Shown here piece after piece: positions 57,734 to 64,000 of a stretch of 64,000 nucleotides of DNA; positions within the stretch are counted from its first letter, which is position 1; each line of letters opens with the position of its first letter. A program made the position numbers and the translations under genes. The notes beneath the pieces are model-generated. The model was not told where the DNA came from and did not search any database. It saw only the letters and a program-made list of their open reading frames with translations. Origin of the DNA: Rhizobiaceae bacterium MnEN-MB40S. GTDB taxonomy: Bacteria; Pseudomonadota; Alphaproteobacteria; Rhizobiales; Rhizobiaceae. Where the stretch lies: contig BRLC01000003.1 in NCBI GenBank assembly GCA_024343425.1, forward strand, positions 62,001-126,000, given 5' to 3'.

Positions 57734-58459
57734 CTAATCTCCCCCGCCGCAGCCGCCACCGCATCCTCCATCGCCGCCGCCGTCTGCTCCAACACCGTCT
57801 GCGCCGTCGCTGCCGGAATGACCGAAACCGTCGGTGCCTCCGTCATAGCTCGAGCTGGCGAAATCACCGCCACACTGGACGCCCGCCCCGCCTCTGGCCC
57901 GCAATTGCTTGCAATTCGGATGGTAGACGAATCCGTTCGGAATATGCAGTTTTTGGTCGAGAGCAAAGAGCAACGGAAGCATTGCAGGGTTCACCGGATC
58001 AATATTGGTCTCCTTGCAGCATTGCCACCAGACCCGGCGCAGACCCTCGTTGTCTCGTTTCTGCTCTGGCGCGAGGACAACCGCCGGTGTGTGATGGAGA
58101 AACCGACCAAAGGCTTTGTTGCAGAACTCCTGATAGGATCGGGTGTAGAGTATAAATTCGTGCCATAGGTCATCCGCCGCCTGCGACGGCATCGCGACAT
58201 ATTGCCGACCGCTTCTGAGATAGGCGCGGAAAAACTGCTTCAGGCCTTTTGAAATCAGGTCCGTGTCTTTGGATGTGAGATCGGGATGTCGGATCGACAG
58301 TTTCTCGACAAGACCTGTCGGCCATTCATAACAGTCGATGAAGGCGATTCTTCTATTTAGTGTAATGCGAAGGTAGAACCGGTAAGCAGCCGACCCTAGA
58401 CTGTAAATCAGGATGACCACCAAGACAGAAAATATTACGTAAGACCATTGAAATACCAA
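57734..58459 (-). CDS. GRDP-like membrane-anchored protein with glycine-rich tail
   Basis: Protein of 241 residues. A transmembrane helix spans about residues 6-28. The central domain carries the pattern of GRDP-like (glycine-rich domain-containing protein, DUF1399) proteins: DDLWHEFILYTRSYQEFC and FGRFLHHTP (about residues 97-125). The last 40 residues are low-complexity Gly/Asp/Ser, ending CGGGCGGGD. It starts at TTG 58459; no better start is seen before an in-frame stop at 58508-58510. Function unknown. It points towards the YjhX-like gene. Confidence 0.7.
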   Translation of the reverse strand: MVFQWSYVIFSVLVVILIYSLGSAAYRFYLRITLNRRIAFIDCYEWPTGLVEKLSIRHPDLTSKDTDLISKGLKQFFRAYLRSGRQYVAMPSQAADDLWHEFILYTRSYQEFCNKAFGRFLHHTPAVVLAPEQKRDNEGLRRVWWQCCKETNIDPVNPAMLPLLFALDQKLHIPNGFVYHPNCKQLRARGGAGVQCGGDFASSSYDGGTDGFGHSGSDGADGVGADGGGDGGCGGGCGGGD

Positions 58460-58530
58460 GGATGGAGCCCCGGGCTGGTTTTGGTTGTATGATGGTCTCA
58501 GACTCGATCATTAGAAGCAAGATCAATTCG

Positions 58531-60060
58531 TCAAGCCGCCACAGCGACTTCACCCGAAAGCCGGTAGGAGATCGCCTCGGCGATGTGGATGCGCCCGACC
58601 GTGTCGACGCCCTCGAGATCGGCGAGCGTGCGGGCGACCTTGAGGATGCGATGATAGGCGCGGGCAGAGAATTTCAGCTTCTCGGCCGCATCCTGCAACA
58701 GCGCCGCGCCGCCAGGATCCGGTTGCGCGATCGTCTCTATCAAGGCAGTGGGGCATTGCGCGTTGGCGGTGACGCCGGGATGACCGAGTTCAAGGAAACG
58801 CTGCTTCTGCCGCGCGCGCGCCGACGCGACCCGGGCCGCCACGACGGCGCTCGGTTCGCTGACGCCGGGCTTGATCAGATCCGCTGCGGTGACCGCCGGC
58901 ACGTCGATGCGCAGATCGATCCGGTCCATCAGCGGGCCGGAGATGCGCGCCTGGTAATCCGTCCGGCAGCGCGGGCCCCTGGCGCAGACATGGCCTGGTT
59001 CGCCCGCCATGCCGCAACGGCACGGATTCATGGCTGCGACGAGCTGTATTTGCGCCGGATAGCTGACGTGATGGTTGGCGCGCGCGATGATGCATTCACC
59101 GCTCTCCAGCGGTTGCCGCAGGGAATCCAGCACCTGGGGCGTGAATTCAGGAAACTCGTCAAGAAAGAGAACGCCGTGATGGGCGAGCGAGACTTCGCCG
59201 GGTTTCGCGCGGAAGCCGCCGCCGACCATCGCAGCCATCGAGGCGGAGTGATGCGGCGCGCGGAACGGCCGCCTGTCCGACAACCGGCCGCCAGGCAATT
59301 GCCCGGCGATCGAGTGGACCATCGAGACTTCAAGCAATTCGGCCGGAGACAGCGGCGGCAGGATGGAAGGCAGACGGGCCGCGAGCATGGACTTCCCCGA
59401 ACCTGGCGGGCCGGACATCAAGAGGTTGTGAGCGCCGGCGGCGGCGACCTCCAATGTGCGTCGCGCGGATTCCTGCCCCTTGATGTCAGCGAGATCGGGC
59501 AGGGAGTCCGGTGACTGGCGCATCGCCGGCTCCGGCTTTGAGAGAACCTGAACGCCCTTGAAATGATTGGCCATCGCGATCAGGCTGCGCGGGGCAAGGA
59601 TGTCGAGATCGGCGCTCGCCCATGCGGCTTCCGGACCGCAGGCTTCGGGACAGATCAGCCCTTTGCCAAGCCCGTTGGCACCGATCGCCGCCGGCAGCAC
59701 GCCGGCGACCGGGGCCAGCGTTCCATCGAGAAACAATTCTCCGAGGATCACGTAATCGGAAAGCATGTCCGGCGGAATGACGCCGAGAACCGCCATCAGG
59801 CCAAGGGCGATCGGCAGGTCGAAATGGCTGCCTTCCTTTGGAAGGTCGGCCGGCGCCAGATTAACCGTGATTTTCTTCGCCGGAAGCGCCATGCCCGACG
59901 CATGGAGCGCCGCCTGCACCCGCTCGCGGCTTTCGGCCACCGCCTTGTCCGGCAGACCGACGATATGCATGTTGATCTTGCCGGGAGAAACCATGACCTG
60001 CACGTCGACCGGATCGGCGCTGATACCCTGAAAGGAAACGGTGCTGACGCGCGCGACCAT
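58531..60060 (-). CDS. comM: ComM/YifB-family Mg-chelatase-like AAA+ ATPase
   Basis: Helicase-like AAA+ protein of 509 residues aiding branch migration during natural transformation. The N-terminal Lon-like domain reads VARVSTVSFQGISADPVDVQ. Walker A is SGPPGSGKSMLAARLPSILP near residue 215, then Walker B LFLDEFPEF and the zinc-binding set CRCGMAGEPGHVC. Start ATG 60060 has GGAG at 7 bases; the upstream open frame is not family-like. Divergent from rnd. Confidence 0.93.
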   Translation of the reverse strand: MVARVSTVSFQGISADPVDVQVMVSPGKINMHIVGLPDKAVAESRERVQAALHASGMALPAKKITVNLAPADLPKEGSHFDLPIALGLMAVLGVIPPDMLSDYVILGELFLDGTLAPVAGVLPAAIGANGLGKGLICPEACGPEAAWASADLDILAPRSLIAMANHFKGVQVLSKPEPAMRQSPDSLPDLADIKGQESARRTLEVAAAGAHNLLMSGPPGSGKSMLAARLPSILPPLSPAELLEVSMVHSIAGQLPGGRLSDRRPFRAPHHSASMAAMVGGGFRAKPGEVSLAHHGVLFLDEFPEFTPQVLDSLRQPLESGECIIARANHHVSYPAQIQLVAAMNPCRCGMAGEPGHVCARGPRCRTDYQARISGPLMDRIDLRIDVPAVTAADLIKPGVSEPSAVVAARVASARARQKQRFLELGHPGVTANAQCPTALIETIAQPDPGGAALLQDAAEKLKFSARAYHRILKVARTLADLEGVDTVGRIHIAEAISYRLSGEVAVAA

Positions 60061-60264
60061 AGGCATACTCCGATATCGACAAATACAATCTAAAAGCGAA
60101 TATATCTTGACACTACACGCGCTCCTCACGCAAAACAAGAACAAAATAGGAACGAAGAATGCTGCTCGCTTCGCGATATGCGCCTCGGCTGGACAGGCTG
60201 GCGGCAAGACAATAAGCAAGGTCTGCGTTGCGACGCACAGAGTATCTTCACATCGGGAATTGAC

Positions 60265-60885
60265 ATGACCATCCGGCTGCACAAGGGCGATATCGCCGAC
60301 AAGGACGTGGAACGCTACACGGGCGACATAGCGATCGACACCGAGACGCTCGGTCTCAAGCCCCATCGCGACAGGCTTTGCGTGGTGCAACTGTCACCCG
60401 GCGACGGCAGCGCCGACGTCATCCAGATCGCCAAGGGACAGAAGAAGTCGCCCAATCTAGTCGGGCTGCTCAGGGATCGCAAGAAAACGAAGATCTTTCA
60501 CTTCGGACGCTTTGACATCGCCGTGCTCTATCACACATTCGGCGTCACCTGCGCGCCCGTATTCTGCACCAAGATCGCATCGCGTCTGACCCGCACCTAT
60601 ACGGACCGGCACGGCCTGAAGGACAATCTGCGCGAATTGCTGGAAATCGACATCTCCAAACAGCAGCAGTCTTCAGACTGGGCGGCGGAGACGCTGACGA
60701 ACGCACAGCTGGAATATGCGGCTTCCGACGTGCTCCACCTGCACGCCTTGCGCGACAGGCTGCAGGAGCGCCTCGATCGCGACGGCCGCAGCGCGACGGC
60801 CGAAGCGTGCTTCAAGTTCCTTCCGACGAGAGCCAAACTCGACCTGATGGGCTGGGACGAAACAGACATCTTCGCCCACAGCTGA
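60265..60885 (+). CDS. rnd: Ribonuclease D-type 3'-5' exonuclease
   Basis: DEDDy exonuclease domain alone, 206 residues. Catalytic residues are Asp25 and Glu27 (AIDTETLGL), Asp84 (FGRFDIAVL), and Tyr151/Asp155 (YAASDVLHL). There is no HRDC domain, as in other short alphaproteobacterial RNase D-like proteins. It trims RNA 3' ends. In rhizobia I know, this gene usually stands just before lptC; here it is about 36 kb from lptC. Confidence 0.9.
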   Translation: MTIRLHKGDIADKDVERYTGDIAIDTETLGLKPHRDRLCVVQLSPGDGSADVIQIAKGQKKSPNLVGLLRDRKKTKIFHFGRFDIAVLYHTFGVTCAPVFCTKIASRLTRTYTDRHGLKDNLRELLEIDISKQQQSSDWAAETLTNAQLEYAASDVLHLHALRDRLQERLDRDGRSATAEACFKFLPTRAKLDLMGWDETDIFAHS

Positions 60886-60903
60886 TTTCAACGGGTTGTT
60901 TGG

Positions 60904-61248
60904 CTACGATTTCGTTCTGATTCCCACGCGGGCCAGAACCTCTCCCGGAATGCGGTAACGCTTGACGAGAATGCGCTGGGAAGCGAGGCCTGACAGCTCG
61001 TGCTGGATGAACAGCGCCCAGGCGGCGTCCGCCGCCTTCTGCGCCAGCCCGGCGCGTTTTCGCTGGTCCGGGTCGTCCTCTGCGACAGTTTCCGCATCAT
61101 GGTTTCTCAGATCGAGAAGCGCCTTTTTCAGCGTCCGCCCCGCTTCGCCGAGCGCAGAGGCGCGCTCCTGCATAACCTCGTAGTCGAGCACCGCGAGGCC
61201 CGTCTTGCCGCGATTGAGACCGGAGAGATTGGGTGGGCGAACGCTCAT
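60904..61248 (-). CDS. DUF6665 family protein
   Basis: Protein of 114 residues, mostly helical and charged: LAVLDYEVMQERASALGEAG, then LKKALLDLRNHDAE and AAWALFIQHELSGL, with a C-terminal RILVKRYRIPGEVLARVG. It matches the small DUF6665 family of rhizobia as I remember it. No catalytic motif. It sits between rnd (convergent) and the rpsA terminator. Confidence 0.75.
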   Translation of the reverse strand: MSVRPPNLSGLNRGKTGLAVLDYEVMQERASALGEAGRTLKKALLDLRNHDAETVAEDDPDQRKRAGLAQKAADAAWALFIQHELSGLASQRILVKRYRIPGEVLARVGIRTKS

Positions 61249-61280
61249 GCGCCAAAGGATAGAGCGCAGGTCGCAAAAAT

Positions 61281-61316
61281 AAACAAAAAAAAGACCCGCG
61301 GCGTTTCCGCCGCGGG
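61281..61316 (-). terminator. rpsA intrinsic terminator
   Basis: On the minus strand CCCGCGGCG-GAAA-CGCCGCGGG forms a perfect 9-base-pair stem with a GAAA loop, followed by TCTTTTTTTTG. This is a strong Rho-independent terminator about 27 bases after the rpsA stop; it is also near the DUF6665 start. Confidence 0.93.
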
Positions 61317-61343
61317 CCTCGATCTTCAGATCGAACAGCCGGA

Positions 61344-63047
61344 TCAGCTGTCGTCGTTCTGCTTCTTCAGGGCTGCGCCCAGAATGTCGCCGAGCGACGC
61401 GCCGCTGTCGGACGAACCGAACTGGGCGACGGCTTCCTTCTCCTCGGCGATTTCCAGCGCCTTGATGGACAGCGTGATCTTGCGATCCTTCTTGGAGAAG
61501 TTGGTGACGCGCGCGTCGATGGTCTGGCCGATCGAGAAACGCTCAGGGCGCTGTTCGTCGCGGTCGCGAGACAGATCCGAACGGCGAATGAAGCTCGAAA
61601 GGTCTTCGTGATCGACCAGCTTCACCTCGATGCCGCCATCGTTGACAGCCGTAACTTCGGCGGAGACGACGGCGTTCTTGCGAAGACCGCCGCTAGCGGC
61701 TGCTTCACCGATGGCGTCCTTGCCGAGCTGCTTGATGCCGAGAGAGATACGCTCCTTCTCGACATCCACATCGAGCACGACAGCCTTGACGACGTCGCCC
61801 TTGTTGTACTCCTCGATGACCTGCTCGCCCGGACGGTTCCAGTCGAGATCCGACAGGTGGACCATGCCGTCGACATCGCCTTCGAGGCCGATGAACAGGC
61901 CGAATTCGGTCTTGTTCTTGACCTCGCCTTCGACGACAGCGCCGGAGGTGTGGTTCTGAGCGAAGACTTCCCACGGATTGTCGAGCGTCTGCTTGAGACC
62001 GAGGGAGATGCGGCGTTTGGCCGGATCGACCTCGAGGACGACAACCTCGACTTCCTGGCTCGTCGACAGGATCTTGCCGGGATGGACGTTCTTCTTGGTC
62101 CAGGACATTTCCGAGATGTGGATAAGGCCTTCGATGCCCGGCTCCAGTTCGACGAACGCGCCGTAATCGGTGATGTTCGTGACCGTACCCTGGATCTTCT
62201 TGCCTTCCGGATACTTGACGCCAATGCCTTCCCACGGATCGGTCTCGAGCTGCTTCATGCCGAGCGAGATGCGGTGGGTTTCCTGGTTGATGCGAACGAT
62301 CTGGACCTTGACGGTCTGGCCGATCGACAGGATTTCCGTCGGATGGTTGACGCGACGCCAGGCCATGTCGGTGACGTGCAGCAGGCCGTCGATGCCGCCG
62401 AGATCCACAAAGGCGCCGTAGTCGGTGATGTTCTTGACGACACCCTCGACAACCTGACCCTCTTCGAGGTTCTGGACGATTTCGGACCGCTGTTCCGCGC
62501 GGCTCTCTTCAAGAACGGTGCGGCGCGATACGACGATGTTGCCGCGGCGCTTGTCCATCTTGAGGATTTCGAACGGCTGCGGATTATGCATCAGCGGGGT
62601 AACGTCGCGGATCGGGCGGATATCCACCTGCGAACGCGGCAGGAAGGCCACGGCGCCGTCGAGATCGACGGTAAAGCCGCCCTTGACCTGGTTGAAGATG
62701 ACGCCTTCGACGCGCTCGTTCTTCTCGAACTTCGCTTCGAGACGAACCCAGCTTTCCTCGCGACGCGCCTTCTCGCGCGACAGTACGGCTTCGCCAAGCG
62801 CGTTTTCGATGCGCTCGACATAGACTTCGACTTCGTCGCCGGGCTTCAGCGAACCGTCTTTCGACTTGGCGCCGAATTCCTTCAGCGGAACGCGACCTTC
62901 GACCTTCAGGCCGACGTCGACGACTGCGACGTCTTTTTCAATAGCGGTAATGATGCCCTTGGTGACATAGCCTTCAGCCAGATCATGCTCGGCAAATGAT
63001 TCCTCGAGGAGGGACGCAAAGTCCTCCTTGGTGGGTATGGATGTCAT
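61344..63047 (-). CDS. rpsA: 30S ribosomal protein S1
   Basis: Ribosomal protein S1, 567 residues, with six S1 RNA-binding domains. The repeats GKKIQGTVTNITDYGAFVEL, GQVVEGVVKNITDYGAFVDL and GAVVEGEVKNKTEFGLFIGL are easily seen. It binds mRNA leaders for initiation. AGGAG lies 5 bases before the ATG at 63047. Order cmk-rpsA is conserved across bacteria; ihfB, which follows rpsA in gammaproteobacteria, is elsewhere here (25018). Confidence 0.97.
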   Translation of the reverse strand: MTSIPTKEDFASLLEESFAEHDLAEGYVTKGIITAIEKDVAVVDVGLKVEGRVPLKEFGAKSKDGSLKPGDEVEVYVERIENALGEAVLSREKARREESWVRLEAKFEKNERVEGVIFNQVKGGFTVDLDGAVAFLPRSQVDIRPIRDVTPLMHNPQPFEILKMDKRRGNIVVSRRTVLEESRAEQRSEIVQNLEEGQVVEGVVKNITDYGAFVDLGGIDGLLHVTDMAWRRVNHPTEILSIGQTVKVQIVRINQETHRISLGMKQLETDPWEGIGVKYPEGKKIQGTVTNITDYGAFVELEPGIEGLIHISEMSWTKKNVHPGKILSTSQEVEVVVLEVDPAKRRISLGLKQTLDNPWEVFAQNHTSGAVVEGEVKNKTEFGLFIGLEGDVDGMVHLSDLDWNRPGEQVIEEYNKGDVVKAVVLDVDVEKERISLGIKQLGKDAIGEAAASGGLRKNAVVSAEVTAVNDGGIEVKLVDHEDLSSFIRRSDLSRDRDEQRPERFSIGQTIDARVTNFSKKDRKITLSIKALEIAEEKEAVAQFGSSDSGASLGDILGAALKKQNDDS

Positions 63048-63189
63048 AGAAACTCCTGGTACGTCCGCAACGGCTACAATATGCTTCGTCCGGACAGGCG
63101 CCGATGGCTGGTGTTGCATTGACCTTCAGAACCGTCCGGTCATATCGACCCAAATCGGCGCATGGACAGTCTGAAAGTACCGGTTATCT

Positions 63190-63828
63190 TCAGTTTTTCG
63201 CGGCGATCGCCTTTTCAATCAGGCATTGAGCCGCCGCGAACGCCGCTTCTATATCCATTTCGGTCGTATCTAGCAAGTGGGCATCGTGCGCCGGCCGCAT
63301 CGGAGAATCCGCGCGTTCGGAGTCCCGCGCGTCCCGGCGGCGCAGATCCGCGAGCACGGCGTCATAGGTTGCGGCGTCGCCCTTCGCCGCCATTTCCGCG
63401 TGACGACGCCCGGTCCGAACGGCGTCGGACGCGGTGACGTAGAACTTGATGTCCGCGTCCGGACAGATGACGGTGCCGATATCCCTACCGTCGAGGACCG
63501 CGCCAGGTTGCTTGCGGGCAAACTGTTGCTGCGCCCTTTTGAGCGCCGCGCGCACTTTCGACATGACGGCGATCCTAGAGGCTGCTTCGCCCACCTCGTG
63601 CGCCGAGAGCACGTCGCGGTCCAAACCGGAAAGATCGAGGTTTTCAGCCAGATCGGCCGCGGCGTCCTCGTCGTCGAGCGGCGCCCCGGCGTCCAGCATT
63701 GCGCGCGCGACGGCGCGATAGGTCAGACCGGTGTCGAGATGATGAAACCCGTATTGCGCGGCGATGCGACGGGCGAGCGTGCCCTTGCCGGACGCGGCCG
63801 GACCATCGATCGCGACGACGAACGACAC
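63190..63828 (-). CDS. cmk: Cytidylate kinase
   Basis: Nucleoside monophosphate kinase of 212 residues that phosphorylates CMP and dCMP. The P-loop is [18 protein letters not shown] (about residues 6-23) and [15 protein letters not shown] follows near 113-127. It begins with GTG at 63826-63828, 3 bases after the aroA stop. The aroA-cmk-rpsA order is classical. Confidence 0.95.
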   Translation of the reverse strand: MSFVVAIDGPAASGKGTLARRIAAQYGFHHLDTGLTYRAVARAMLDAGAPLDDEDAAADLAENLDLSGLDRDVLSAHEVGEAASRIAVMSKVRAALKRAQQQFARKQPGAVLDGRDIGTVICPDADIKFYVTASDAVRTGRRHAEMAAKGDAATYDAVLADLRRRDARDSERADSPMRPAHDAHLLDTTEMDIEAAFAAAQCLIEKAIAAKN

Positions 63829-63831
63829 GCC

Positions 63832-64000
<169 letters not shown>

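Overview
The window is a dense, GC-rich (roughly 62% by eye) stretch of an alphaproteobacterial chromosome. It most likely comes from the order Hyphomicrobiales (Rhizobiales). Signs of this are the lptC-lptA-lptB-rpoN-hpf-ptsN string, Hsp20 followed by a DUF1150 protein, ornithine-lipid genes of the OlsA/OlsB type, a malic enzyme fused to a phosphotransacetylase-like domain, AcuI, GlnD next to MurJ, and dnaA close to rpsT, mutM, ubiE, ubiB, coaBC and dut. Almost everything is core housekeeping. I see no prophage, CRISPR array, rRNA, tRNA, insertion sequence or integrase.

Layout. 1-6.7 kb (minus strand): start of a CorC/TlyC-type protein, ybeY, phoH, miaB, an acylglycerolphosphate acyltransferase, rimI, tsaB, an Nfu scaffold and a universal stress protein. 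6.7-12.7 kb (minus): trpS, a VOC protein, murJ, glnD. 12.9-18.3 kb: ribokinase and nucleoside hydrolase (convergent), coniferyl-aldehyde-type dehydrogenase, EamA-type transporter, and Hsp20/DUF1150 behind a heat-shock-type promoter and a ROSE-like RNA thermometer. 18.3-23.8 kb (minus): ptsN, hpf, rpoN, lptB, lptA, lptC. 24-31.9 kb (mostly plus): sppA, ihfB, LapA-like, ornithine cyclodeaminase-like, CoxG-like, two RNA methyltransferases coupled to lspA, acuI, olsB. 31.9-32.8 kb: a very AT-rich gap and a small membrane protein. 32.9-40.8 kb: maeB, mutS, a cation efflux protein, a periplasmic SH3 protein, a 2-hydroxyacid dehydrogenase. 40.8-48.5 kb (minus): moeB, recF, dnaN, dnaA, rpsT, enoyl-CoA hydratase, mutM. 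48.6-53.4 kb (plus): ubiE, ubiB, coaBC with an extra N-terminal domain, pirin. 53.4-64 kb: DUF2855, prfC, dut, GFA, YjhX-like, a GRDP-like protein, comM, rnd, DUF6665, rpsA, cmk and the end of aroA.

How the genes work together. Replication and repair genes (dnaA, dnaN, recF, mutS, mutM, dut) lie with translation and RNA-modification genes (rpsA, rpsT, prfC, trpS, miaB, ybeY, tsaB, rimI). The envelope set is lptABC, murJ, lspA, the acyltransferases and the LapA-like protein. The nitrogen and regulation set is glnD, rpoN and ptsN.

The most interesting signals are: (1) a ribbon-helix-helix DNA-binding domain fused to CoaBC, preceded by two tandem copies of the palindrome TGATATCA, suggesting that a coenzyme A biosynthetic enzyme may repress its own gene; (2) a ROSE-like thermometer before hsp20 whose stem covers the Shine-Dalgarno sequence; (3) a near-consensus sigma-54 site on the strand opposite rpoN inside the rpoN leader region; (4) the AT-rich island between olsB and maeB. 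All calls come from reading the sequence; no database search was run.
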